Under the pieces are notes generated by a model. It did not search any database. It saw only the letters and a program-made list of their open reading frames with translations, and had not been told where the DNA came from. Shown piece after piece: positions 31,787 through 44,662 of a DNA stretch of 64,000 bases; the first letter of the stretch is position 1, and each line of letters begins with the position of its first letter. The position numbers and the translations under genes are program-made. Source of the DNA: Patiria pectinifera (taxonomy: Eukaryota > Echinodermata > Asteroidea > Valvatida > Asterinidae); contig CM057136.1 of the NCBI GenBank assembly GCA_029964075.1, positions 4,278,001-4,342,000 of the forward strand, in the 5' to 3' direction.

Positions 31787-34700
31787 ATGGCCACTGCTAG
31801 TGTTATACCACGTATAGAAAGAAAACCCATTCTAACACCAGAGGAGAAAGAAGAATTTGAGGGCTATGAATTCCCCTTCGAGAATCTGGCTCTTCAAGGA
31901 GGTGGCAGTAAGGGAATGGCGTACATTGGGACAATCAGGGTAAGCGCATGATCTTAAAATGTGTACAAGTTAAAACGACAAACAAATGCATGTACACCCA
32001 GTTGCTTTCCGCGAGCATAATATAGTAGCCTATAATCACGTAGTCCATGCATGGTCACGCACCAATACACAGATACATACGTGTAGTATGCATGTACATG
32101 CATGCCTGCCTGTATCCCGCGAAAAAAATTTCCGTACACATACATTCGTTATGGGCGTATTTCGAAGTACGTTGAGTTGCAAGTCAGGTTCTCGGACTTT
32201 ATTTTCCCTTGAAAAACAATCCTCCAAACCACGTAATGGGGAAGTTTTGTTTTATCGTCAATTCGCAAATGAGGGCCGAGCTATGGGGACTTTCTGCTGT
32301 CCCCACAGCGTCTTCGGTCCCCATAATACCACGGGACAACTCGTGGGTAGTCCCCACAGTTACGAAACAAGTATGTGTGTCCAATCTGCCCGTGTTTATC
32401 GATTTGAAGCCACTTTTTTGGTCTTCGCCCGACATTAACAACTTAGGCCTAGGTCCCATCTGAATAAATCTTTTGCCGAGAGCTTGGTCCATTTTTGGTT
32501 CCTTCTTTTTCCTTCCGCATCTCCTTCCTGGAATTTTCAACCTCATGATTTTTGGAAAAATCAAGAGAAAATGACTTTTAATTATTGTCACCGTATTGAG
32601 TAGTATGTGAACAGATTCGCTGATTAATTATGCAAGACAACCGCCTCACGAACTGTAGATTTTGCCATATCAGCGTGCGCTTTCTATATCGGGTCTTCAG
32701 TCATTGTCGCGTCATAAACATGGATTAAAAAAACTTTCAATAGAATATTACACTTTTTTCCGCAAAACCATGTTCCTTTCTCCTATGAGGCTGTGGCACT
32801 ACTCTTTGGAGTTATATTGAGCATAATAGTCGTTACGTGACTCGGAGGTCAACTCGGCGCAATGAACCAGGATCACCGTGAGGTTTCTATGGCTGTTGCG
32901 AATCCGTTGCATAATGCAGTTGCGTAACAAGGTGCTTTTTAATGGGGGGGGGGGACGTGAAAAGAGGCATTAGCCTCATCCGTGCTGAAAGTTATACACG
33001 TTTTTTTTTTCACCTGTCACCCAGCCTCCGTAAAATAAAAGGGGGGGGGGGGTCCGGACACAATCCTTTTATAAGGCGATGCTTATATTGGACTTTGATG
33101 GGCACTATCGTACAGCAGGTGGCGCTTTTCATGGCGGCACCATGGCCGACGTTCGCGCGACTTGTGAAAAAGAGGCACTCCTTACAAAATATTGGGGGGT
33201 ATAAAAACTACACTTACGCGTTAGGCGCAGTAAGTGTTGAATTGCTTTTGAATCGTTTCATAGGTATGAGTTAACCTTTTGTCATTGTATTGTTATTAAA
33301 AAAAGAGAATAGAAAAGACTACCCTCGGAGACACCCGCAACGGCAATCGTTATGTCTCGTCTTCCTTATTGCCGTGATGTACACTCGCCAAATAAGCGAT
33401 ATTAAACCAGCCCGGTATTTCTTGCACTGCATCCAGCGGCACCCGGGTGGCGAATTTGTTTTTCCCAAACGCTTTTACTAATTGGACTTTGACTTTACTA
33501 ATCCCTATAAACACGAAAATATATATATATATCTAAGAAAAAAAAAAGAAATAAATTCGAACCTAATGAAATTCGGACCTAAATTCCCTTTAAAAAACCT
33601 CTAAAGCCGCAAAATTTAGAAAAGAAAAAATGTGGGATATTGTGGTTTCGAACTCACACACTCCGATTTCAAAACCATGGCATGAGCCAGCTGAGCCATC
33701 GGAGAGCATCTATACTACAAGCAATCAAGCATCTATACGGTGTTGGTTTTTTTTTTGGGGGGGGGGGGAATCGCATCCGGGTGTGCTAGTCCTGCTTTAA
33801 TTACATCCGTTCAAATAAAAAGCTATTTTTACTGTCATTAGTGTACGACTTCATCCAATTTGACTTGCGTCAACAGTATATTACAGAAATTCAAGTATAA
33901 CAAGTAGTTGTTTATTACAGCTGTTATGAATCATTTCTGGTGATTATCCTTAGAGGCATTATGTTATTTTCTAATCATGCAAGTTGTTCAACCCAATAAC
34001 ACCACTCAAAATCCAAAGAAAAATGTTGAAACCTAACCTACCGAGAGTTCAGCTCGGAGGATGTTACACTTTTCGAGAGAAAACAAAATATAGTGAAAAA
34101 CCACGAACAACCTTTTGATCACAAAGACGGTGATAATACCAAGATGTGGCTTATTGACAATATTTGTATCAATTTTTGCCAAAATAGTTTGTTTGGTACT
34201 GATTTAAAAAAAAAAAAAAGAACCACAAAAACACGAAGTCGTGGCAAAACCCCTAAATGCTGGCAAATGTTAGTGCTGAAGCAGGTGTATTTCCATCTGT
34301 CTTGAATTACATTACATTTTTGTCATGAATATGCAAATACTTTCATACAATTCAAAAGCCTTATCCATTGATACAGAAAATACGAAAATTGAGTTCATAA
34401 TTTAATTGAATTCAAGAATGCATTCCAAGGACTGAATTAAATGAAGTACATTACAAAGGAAAATATAATCAAACAATGAATTGGTATAAAAGTAAAATAT
34501 TTCCAAGAATTTAGATCAGATTTAGTCCAAGCTGATGTTGTCTTGCAGGTTCTTGAAGAGGTCGGAATTGCCAAAAACCTGAAGAGGTTCTCAGGCGCCA
34601 GCATCGGTGCCATGGTGACTTCCTTCCTTGCTCTTGGATATGACTCCTATGAAATAGAGGAAATGTGTGCCTTTGACGCGAGTACACTATTTATGGGTGA

Positions 34701-37700
34701 GAAAAGATAATTTTACGAGTGTGTCCTGAAAACCAGGAACCGGGGTTTCGGGGTAAATTGCTCAATAATCAATAAAAAAATTTTAAAGTGTACACTTTAT
34801 TTTACAGCTCATTTGATACTCTTCATTTTGGTGCAAGCCAGATAATGCTAGGGTCACGCATGACTAATCAGAGACAATGTGAACGGGTGATGTCATGATT
34901 GGCTTTGTTCTGGATAAGGGGTCAACAGTGTTGCATAATTTCAGGCACATTCATAGAGTAAAGAGGTCTGTCTAAACAATCATTTGTGTTATCTAATGTC
35001 TTCTCTCGTCTTGTTTTGGCTTGGGATAAACATAACTTTGCTGAATAAGCCGTCACAAATAAGCCCCAGTGTCCTTCAACGTTTTCCCCATTTCTCCACA
35101 CGTAAGTTCTGCTCTGGTTCTCATTACCCGCTCTGCATTTTGGATCATATCTCTTTGTTGCTGTTGCGCCTCAACTTCTGCGACAGCTCTCTCATAAAGA
35201 TTCTTTCTTTTCTCGGCTGGTCCTCTTTGGAGATACCTTTGCCCATAAGTTTGAACTGGGATGACCCGACGCCACTGAATGGGCTACATTTGGCTCATTG
35301 TGTAATCCACATAATGCCACTTGTTACCTCTTTGTGCAGTAAATCCCAAATGAGGGCCTGTCAGCGCCCAGCCGTACTGGCCCTCTTTATCGCAGTCAAA
35401 ATGTACCTTAATAAGGGTAGGTCTAGACAAACTATACGTTGTTCGAAAGCTGCTGAGTAGGACAACAAGCTGGGAAACAGGCAAGTCTTGAGACCAAGGA
35501 GTATTGGGGGGGGGATCCAGATGTAGTTCATGATGCAACTAGTTACATTTTTGTGCAGTAAATCCCTAATAAGGCCTGCAGCGCCCAGCCGTACTGGCTC
35601 TCTATATCTCAGTCAAAAGGTGTCTTAAGATAGGGAGTTCTCGACAAACTTAATAAAGGGAATCAGACAAGTCTTGAGACCTAAGAGTTTTGGAGTAAAT
35701 TTCAGATGTTGTACATGATGCCACTACTTACCTTTTTGTGCAGTAGATCCTTAGTAAGGCCTGCAACGCCCAGCCGTACTGGCTCTCTATATCGCAGTCA
35801 AAGGGTGTCTTAATATAGGTAGTTCTCGACAAACTATATACGTTGTTCGACAGCTGCTGAGTGGGCCAACAATCAGGGAATCAGACAAGTCTTGAGACCT
35901 AAGAGTTTGAAAGAAAATTTCAGACGGTAGGCCTACATGATGCCACTAGTTTCTTCTTGGTGTAGTAAATTCCCAAGCAAGGCCTGTCGGCGCCCAGCGT
36001 ATGTTTGCTCTCTATTTTGCAGTCAAAAGTACCTTAACTTGGGAAGTTCCAGACAAACATTTCGCAAAAATTGAATAAAAATGTGTCAGTTCTGTGTCCA
36101 GCTTTACTATGTTTTCCTTGTCTTGTTAAATGTTTTTGTAGATGCGAGGTTTGGTATGATTGGGCAGGGCATCAACCTGTACCGCAAGATGGGCGCCAAT
36201 CCAGCCCACAAACTGATGAGGTATTTTCAGGATCGGATCCAGAACAAATTCGGTAACCCAGAGCTCACATTCAAGCAGGTAAAATCTTATTAATGCAAGG
36301 ATCGTATAGACTGATTCGGTAATGCGCACTTTCTAATGGTAGCCAAGTGTGGGCGAAAGCCACATACGAAGCTCCCATAAAGCGGGATGGAGATTTTAAA
36401 AGCGAATTGGGAAGCTGATAGAAGCAAAATTGGGACGGTGGAAATGGGTTTAAGGGGATGAACATTATATTTAGCAACTGGCAAACAAAACCAAGGCTAC
36501 GCATAGGAAAGGAGATCGGTAACCGTACGATCGATTAAGAAAAATCTTAACTCCTCCAGTATATTTACTCCTGCTCTTCCCATGCTCTTCAACATTTAAA
36601 GATGTTGGCGATTTGTATCCCCTGGGTTTTAAGCCATGCATGGTGATATTGCGATCGCGTATTCCTTCTGTGTGTCCGTGTGTACAAGCATTACATTCAC
36701 TGTGTGGACTTCCGAACAAAGATGTCCATACAAACCAGGTAGCAGCGACGTTGTGTGGACTTGCCCACGTCCGCACAGTGTTTCCTCTCTGGAAACAGGT
36801 TTGAAGACATTTTTGGGGTCAGGTTTATCTGTGGCAACAAAAGAGAAACACTGAAGGGAATCATAGAAAAATGTGTTTAAAGAGTTTCACATTATGAGTA
36901 AAATGAGTTTTTCACATGTGGTTCTTAACTACACGAAAACAAAGGAATTTCCACACTTAATATTTAACGTAAACATGGGTGTGGGCGTGCGTATGTATGT
37001 CTGATATATATATTTCTTGTGTAAAGTTGCAAGATCGAGGCTCTGCATGCCGATGGCGGAAAGTGTGAAAAAAGCGAATATGCCTTTAGTATGCTGCCAC
37101 CATTTCAGTCACGTTCCTGTATCCAATAACAGTACTCGATGATCATGTTTCTTTGTTCAGAAAGGAACCAGGCTAATTTTCCTTCCAGCATCGCTTTGGT
37201 TACGTTGATTTGAACGGGGAAAATCAAGATGGCCGCAACATGATAATGGTCGCCCGAACTTGCTCTCTGTATCGGTTTGCAATTGACTTCGCACATGAGC
37301 AGTGAATGAGTTTTTAATCACTTTTATGAGCTCATTGGGAGGAACACTCCCGTGAAGTCAAGAATAATTTCTTAATTAAAGTAATTTGAACTATGCGCCC
37401 ATTCCAGCCGTTGTCTTTCCGTTGTGATGTCAGTGGTCCCTCCCAACTCTCTCTTTGTAACTCTTGAGGGGGTGCTTTTACACGCAGTCCATAGAGGTAG
37501 CAGTGTATTAACCAATTATTAATCGAGTTGGATCATTACCTATTCTGTGAGGTTCGCTATTTGTGATTTATTGTTACCAAAAATGTTACCCATACAGTTC
37601 TATGAACAGACAGGGCGGGAACTGTGTTTGACTACTGTGTCATTAAATCGCTTGCGAGCTGAATATCTTCACGTGAAGACGACACCCGATATGCCGATAT

Positions 37701-40700
37701 GGTTGGCCATTCGCGCTTCTGAAACCGTACCGGGTAAGTTTTGTCGCAGTCTTTGAACTTTGATCCATAAGTCCTGCAGCAGACTGTGGACCTGGTTTTG
37801 GCTGGACCCGCAGGGCCAGTCTAGTGACTGAAGGACCAACCAATTAGAGACCGAGTATCTGCGTATAAAGAGTGAAATGTCCTGAACTGACACATCGACC
37901 GACTGACAGACCGACCAACAGATGGTCTGTCTGACTGAATGAAATATGAGTATTACTGAATGAAATATGAGTATTACTGAATGAAATATGAGTATTATGT
38001 CCAGAAGTGCAGCTGTCGAGTCCAGGCTGAACAAGGCGTGCCTCGTCTCGCTTTTTATAAACCCATCATCGAAATAATTCGTGGCTTGTTTGAGATTGAA
38101 ATTAATTTTCAATTTTGTGGTTTTGAGTCGGGTCGAAAAATGTTGTTTTGCCCTTACTTCGGTTGAATCACACTGAGTGACCTATCTGTTATTATCTTAT
38201 TCTAATCTAAAGGTGTGATGATGCCCATTAAGTACAAAGTAATGTCGAAGGAAGAGGATATTTTTGTAGATGGTGGAATACTCCACAACTACCCGATTGA
38301 CTGCTTTGATGGTAAGTCAGGCAAAATAAACTACAAAAGATAACACCAGTGCAAATCACACGTAATAAGGACCAATCCGTGTGGTGCGTTACCGCAAACC
38401 AGGAACTTCATGTCTAAAGAAAGTTTTTTATTGCTCATATAAAAAGACAGTGACCAGCCAACTCTGAAGCACAGATAAGAATTATTGTAATGGCATTGGG
38501 CAGAGCCAATACTGAAGGCCCTATCTGAATATCCTTCATTAACTACCAGATATTACTACTAATTAAACCATGAAGCAGATAAAAATCACGCAGCAGAGTA
38601 AAGTGGAAACATTGGAAACAAAATTTGTGTTTAGCAAAACATCACCAAAGCATTGTGTAATGAGACCAGAGTGACTAGACTAGGTTCCAGCCTATATGTA
38701 GCCAAGTCCCCCATCACCCATCATGAAACTTTAGAGTTCGAGATAATTCTTAACATTGACTTTTGACGAAGTGGACTCTTTAATTCACTCTTTAACCAAT
38801 CTTTCCCAGGTAATTAGAGAGAAGTTTATTTAACGAATATAAGGCCAAAACAAAAAATAAGTCGGTCTCTGGTCAGCGCGCGCGTCGATTTTAATCATGC
38901 GCGTCGATCTTTTTTTTTCCAAAATGTTACGCGGTAGCTCCAACAGCGCCCTCTATTTCCGCACCTCCTCAATTTGTTTTACCAAAGAGCACCGAGGAAT
39001 GGGAAATTGCACCAAGGCAAATGATCGAAAGCACCAAGGTAAATTATGGAGGACACCATGTACATGAGGACACCAAAAAAATCAAAATAGTACCCCACCT
39101 TGTCTGTACAATCCAAGCTTGAAAAAAAAAAAGCAAAATAATTAAAAAAAGCCGCGTCGCCGCGTCAATTCCGGAACTTTGGTCTGACCAGAGACCGAAT
39201 TATTTTTTTTTGCCTAATAAAGAGAAATACAAACCAAGCTCTTTCACCATGTATTCAGCTCCCCGCTTCATTTTTATCAACTTCAAACGGAAATAATTCC
39301 AACTCTGATGTTAAAGGCACATATAGGAACATTGGTAATTCCTACCGATTTAATGAGAAAACCTTGCTCAAACCTAGGGCTTGTCCCAAATACCCAGTGA
39401 AATAGTTCTGCCAAAAATGATTTCAATCGAAAAGAAAATAATCTTTGAAAGAAGTTTTTGAAAAGTGTGCCCGCGGGCACACTTTTTAAGGTCTGTTAGA
39501 GCAACCTTATCCAGCTACGAGACCTACCATAGCCACTGAGGTAAACTTGAACAGATTTATTGTTATGCGGCCTACTTGGTATTTAAAAAAATGCACAAAT
39601 AGCAAATGATATATTACCTTAAAAACAAGTATACTTATAGGCACACTGGTATGAATCCGCACTTAATATTTGTAATCTTTCCAATTGAGGTTGGTATTTG
39701 TCTATGGACAAGGAAGACAGTTTTCTTCATCGTTTTCATGATGTGTTCAGCGCTGAAGACAGGTTTGATGGTTTCAATGAGAAATCCGTCGGAGCAGTGT
39801 TGGTAAGTTTTGCTGTCGTCCTCCCTCCCAATAATTATGTTAACAGGTTGACATGTTCCAAGGCGGATCCAGGGTGATCCAAAGAAGGGTGTCTGTAGGT
39901 GTTGCGTTCCAAGACTTTTCAAGGGATCGAGGGGGTAGGGGAGTGTAGGCGTTGCAGTCAATGCATAAAAAAGCAAAGTCCGAGAGCAAAGAATCAAGAT
40001 TCCTGGCTTTTTGTTCATATTCCCCTTCAAATCGGTGTCGCTACGCCCCTGATCTCAACCTCCCCTTTGGATCCACCGTTGGTGTTTGATGGCTTGACTT
40101 AATTGTTGATCCGTGTAGCGTAATTTCCTGAAAACAATTTACTGCTTGGTTTTCCCGCAGTATTCCGAAAATGAAGTGGAAGCATTTAAAGTAGTTTTGG
40201 ACGAACGAGCATGTAAACACAAGAAGGCAGGGTGTTCTATCACCGTACCGGATACCGAACGAAGCAGGTACTTGGTCAGAATTAAAAAAAAAAAAAAAAG
40301 AGCAGATTTTATAGATATTGGACTTTTTGTTCGAGTATCAGACGTTATTGGCAACTCAATATTTTCGTTTCTGATTCATTCTTCTTAATGGAATTAATGT
40401 CCAAAGCGATCGCTACAATAAAATATATGTTCATGAAGATGAGAGGAAAATTTGTCGGGCTTCATGAAAGAAGACCGAATGCCATTAACAAATTATGTTT
40501 TTCTCAAATCGATGAACCTACAGCTCAACCCTTGGGTATATTGTATACATGTCAAGAAACAATAAAGGCATTCACTTTCTTTACTTCGGTGGTCGAGCAT
40601 CCAGACCTAGTCAAAGCAAATCCGAGGGACGCCGTGTAAACAAAATATTGTTTCCCTAAACATTTCTTTAGGAAGAGGGCACAGTCGAAGGAGGAGAAAG

Positions 40701-43700
40701 TGAAACTGAACGACAGTTCCAAGCAAGCACTGACCAAGTTTGTTGCACTTCTGAAGAGTTACGACAAGGACGATAGTGGAACGATCTCAAAACAAGAATT
40801 CAAGGACTCTCTAGAAGGCGTAAGTCGATTTACCGTTGCATTACTGTTATCAATAATTGATTACGCATTATTTGCAACTATTTTACAATGTGTGTGCTCT
40901 CTTATGGTAGTGTTTACTATGCGACACCGTGTGAAGTAATTATTGTTGAATTGAGACGACGTCACACTAACGAACTGGATTCTGAATTTGTATGCCCCGA
41001 CTGATGGGAAGCTGAATGAGCATGTATCCGGCCATGCGTCTGTGTCTTGCTTTTTTATCAGTACGTGTGTGTGTGGACACACAATCAATTTCATCAGGAT
41101 ATCTCAAGAATTATTTGGCACATCAACTTCAAACTTGGTATGTGAATTGGTCTTGGGGTCCCCTAGAAGCCTATTCGTTTTGGGCCCACAGGTCAAAGGA
41201 CAAAGGTATTATAGTTAAAAGAATAGAAACGATTTCACCAGGATATCTCAATAAATACTTGGCATATCAACTTCAAACTTAGTATGCAAAGTGGTTTTGG
41301 GTCCCCTAGAAGCCTTTTGGTTTTGGATCCCACATGCCAATGTGATTATGGTCAAGATCATTATGGTTAAAACAATAGACATGGTTTCAGCAGATTATCT
41401 TTAGACCTACTTGGCATATCAACTTCAAACGTAGTATATATGTGGGTTGGCTTTGGGGTCCCCCAAACTCATATTGGTTTTTGGACCCCAAAGGCCAGAT
41501 GTGAAGGTCATTAGGCCTAAAGTTAAATCAATAAAAATAGTTTCAGCAGAATATCTGTAGAATTACTTCGCATATCAACTTCGAACTTGGTGTGTTGGTT
41601 GGTCTTCGAGTCCCCTAAAAGCCTATTGGTTTTGGATCCCATATAGGTCAAATGTCAAGGTCGACTGTTAAAACAATGGAAATGGTTTCAGCAGAATTGC
41701 TTGACACATAAACTTCAAACTTAGTGTGTGGTTGGTCTTGTGGTCCGCCAGACGTTTATTTAAGGTCAAAGGTCAAGATCTAATGGTTGAAATAATGGAA
41801 ACTGTTCTCCAGGCATAAATTTAGAGATATCTGCAAAATCAACTTACAGTCATGAGATTTAAAGTGGGCTCAGCGGGATGTTTTTGTTTGTTAACACATT
41901 GTTCTTGTTTCTGAACTGTATCAGGCTGCTGATGCGTTCACCGAAGATGATGCCAAGTTATTGTTTGGTAGCGACTCTCACAACCCAGACGCCATATTTG
42001 ATATTCTGGACAGCAACAACAATGGAGAGGTAAGTCCAGTCTTACGACCCAGACTGAACCTAAAAACACGCAAAGAATTTAGGGCTAGCCGAAATGATCC
42101 GACACAAGTGCGACTGAAAAAAGGTTATCGTTCTTGGCCTTTAAACGTGACGCCAGCGGATTTCCGCCAATCACAGCTACAAAATAATTGCCTCATGAGG
42201 GTGCTGTAGGTCAGCGTGTAAGAGTGCCCTGCATTCTGGGCGTGGAAAACAAGCAAAAGGTTAGTTCGTCCCTGACAAACACGGCGAAAAGAAACAACAG
42301 CTACAAACTGTATAAAGAATTAATGTAAATTGATTGTCATTAACCATTTTAACTAATATTTTGTGGGCTTTGGAAGATATGTTTGTTCTGGGGAAAGCCT
42401 GGTTTTGGCGTCCGGGTCAAATCTAAGTCCGGCGCACTCCTTTCCGATTTTACCGGTTTCCCGGATCATCGGACCATCGTTTAAGAGTGTGCGGTGAAAA
42501 TTGGGACCGATCTGACCGTACACGGGGCGAACGGATGAAATCAGACGTGTTTGATTTTTTTTTTCGCATCCGATTTCACCGGATCCGATGTCACCGTAAA
42601 GGAGGTTTCATCGAACGCAATATTTATGTTCACCAATCACATTTACGAAGGAAGTCACATGATTCAAAATAGACAGCTGCCATTTCGTCATCATGTGACT
42701 GATCATCATGTGACTGATCATCATGTGATACTGGTTACCATGTGACCGATTATAGAACGAAATCGGGCATGTATGCAAATAAACGCTTTGTCTAACCGCA
42801 ACGGTGAAAAAAAAACCGTACCGGTGACGGTGTCATCCGGTGAACCCGTTAAATCGGAAAGGTGTGCGCCGGGCATTAATAATTCTATATGGCTTAATCC
42901 TGTGTAGCGAAGTCTTTACCAGTCAATTCCTTCTTCTCTGGAGCAGATTGAGTTTTGTGAACTGCTGGCCTTTGCCGAGAAGAGAGGCGTCGATATGATG
43001 GAACAACTCCGAGGTTTTGAACGATTGGCGGATTTCGATCACCTTACGGGCCTGTTCGGAGCTCTCCTCAATGCATTGATACTCAACGCCAATCGTCTAT
43101 CATTCAAGGTATGAGTTGTGTTTCCTTGATAATCAGGTTAGACACATTATGGGCCATTACAAATCACGCATGCGTGCGTCTCAAAAGCGCGTTTGGTGCT
43201 ACGCTTTCAAATTTGATACAATTTTACACTCACAAAATAAAGATGCACGGTCAAACGGTAAGGGAAAAAAAAGGCAGTTTACCATGGAGGAAGGAAAAAC
43301 ATAAACCTGTTTCCTTCCTCCGTGCATGGTAAGGCCTACACAGGTGACTTTTCATTATTTTTCATTTTCGGTGTTTGCCCTAGACTTCGGATATTGATCG
43401 CACCATTGGAGTCAATACAGGATACCTGGGAAGTACCGATTTTGATATGGAACCTGAAGACAGGGATTACATCGCTCAGGTAAATTATATTTAAAAAAAA
43501 GGATGTATAAATTGTAAAGAACGCAGATTTTGAAGAGTTACCCCTTGCGAATTAGTAACTGAATAGGCCTCAAGATAATTGGGTTTTTTATCTGGTATAG
43601 AATTGAATTTGTATCGGACGTTTGATGTAAGGTTGATGTTGGTATTTTGATATTTGTATCTTTCAGTGCGGAAAAATGGGCGCCGTGTATTTCCTTCGTG

Positions 43701-43759
43701 ATTACATCAAGAAGCACAACCTACAGAAGAAGGCTCATGACGTCACAACAGATAAATAA
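31787..43759 (+). CDS. Patatin-like phospholipase with inserted EF-hand pair, gene B
   Basis: Twelve exons with the same lengths and phases as gene A: 31787-31939, 34549-34696, 36142-36278, 37598-37733, 38213-38311, 39690-39802, 40161-40267, 40672-40819, 41925-42029, 42947-43108, 43384-43479, 43667-43759. They give 498 aa. The catalytic GGGSKG, GASIG and DGG motifs and both EF-hand loops are intact (first loop DKDDSGTISKQE). Against A there are 14 residue changes: three in the first seven residues (P4A, T5S, L7I), and others including N-to-H, M-to-R and H-to-N in exon 3, E-to-D twice in exon 8 and A-to-E in exon 11. None hits a catalytic or calcium-binding position. Both copies therefore look functional. 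Substrate is unknown; calcium control is inferred. Confidence 0.93.
33541..33725 (-). repeat. tRNA-derived SINE in intron 1 of gene B
   Basis: On the minus strand it has an A box (TGGCTCAGCTGGCTC, complement of 33684-33698) and a B box (GAGTTCGAAACC, complement of 33643-33654). A tail with CCTAATGAAATTCGGACC lies near 33562-33580. It is the best-preserved relative of the interrupted copy at 8918-9450. Confidence 0.75.
35312..36078. repeat. Four tandem repeats in intron 2 of gene B
   Basis: Counterpart of the array at 15977-16735, with units beginning at GATGC(C/A)AC-type strings and sharing the GCAGTCAAA segment. It is intact in both units, so it predates the duplication. Confidence 0.75.
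38843..39214. mobile_element. PIF/Harbinger-like MITE in intron 5 of gene B
   Basis: It begins GGCCAAAACAAAAAATAAGT and ends ATTATTTTTTTTTGCC, with inner inverted ends TCGGTCTCTGGTCAG and CTGACCAGAGACCGA. TAA flanks both sides (38840-38842 and 39215-39217). Same family as the element at 9041-9403, with similar GCGCGCGTCG-rich inner parts. Absent from gene A. Confidence 0.75.
41089..41825. repeat. Six-unit minisatellite in intron 8 of gene B
   Basis: Same array as 23137-23870, with the same unit order and only scattered differences. It also retains AGGTCAAAGGTCA (about 41763-41775). Confidence 0.75.
42426..42876. repeat. Foldback MITE in intron 9 of gene B
   Basis: Counterpart of 24465-24909, with a more complete left end pairing with GTGTGCGCCGGGCATTAA on the right. 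Inner GTGACTGATCATCAT repeats are conserved. Confidence 0.7.
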
Positions 43760-44662
43760 ACGTCACAGCAAATGCTATAACTTCTGAGTTGGGATAACCT
43801 GAACCGTGCTGAGCTCGTCTCCGTCGACCTATCCAAAGGCACTGGTCAACGCTTATCTCTCTGACGAAAATGTGTGAAGGAAACCCGAGGCTTGCATTCA
43901 TTAGAACACGTAGGCACGTACGCCATGCACACAGCCGTACACCCTAAAATGGTTTTTCGGGTTTAAACATTTTGTATCAACATATTGTCGACATGTTTTA
44001 GTCTAAGACATGCTTAGCTTTTTTTTGCACAGTTTAAAAACCTGGTAGTGTCATCTATAAAAACTTATTCAAAAATCAAGTTTATGTTTAAAATTCGTTT
44101 TGCTGAGTCGGATGATACAAACAAGAGTGATATAGAAGCGTGTATTTGGCCTGTCGCTCGACTTCAACCCTATGAGTCATTTGTATTTTTTACTATTTAT
44201 TCTTGATGATACTACAGGTTTCTGTCGTGTATGCACCTAAACATGTAACAGACATCCATCAACATGTCTCAGATTTAAACATGCGAAAAAAGGTAGATAC
44301 AATTAATCAGTATTTAACCCCAGGACCAAATTGTTTGCTCAGTCATGCGGAAATCACTAGAGCGTGAACAAAATGACCACAAGTCCAAAACTCACTTTTT
44401 CAACCCAGATTTTCACTGCCAAGGAGTGATTTAAATCATAGGTTTTGTGTTAAGTTTGTTCCTTGAACCTTGCTCTTGTATGTGATGTAAAAATGAAGTC
44501 CATATGTGTAAATATAAGAAAGTTATGCCTGTTTGTTCATCTGGTTCCATTTATCAAACTGCAAGCCATTTCACCACATGACCAAATGGCACTCCATACC
44601 TCAATTTGTGCGTGGATACTTCTGAAGCACTTTTCTCATTTTTTTGTAATGGCAACACTATG

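Larger units (their letters stand above)
31620..44662. repeat. Tandem duplication, unit B
   Basis: It aligns with unit A from GGATCACATGG to GGCAACACTAT, including exons, introns and 3' flank. It lacks the insertions listed for A but has its own: sequence in intron 1 around 33270-34510 with a SINE, and a different block in intron 5 (about 38645-39600) with a Harbinger-like MITE. Beyond 44662 similarity stops. Confidence 0.85.
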
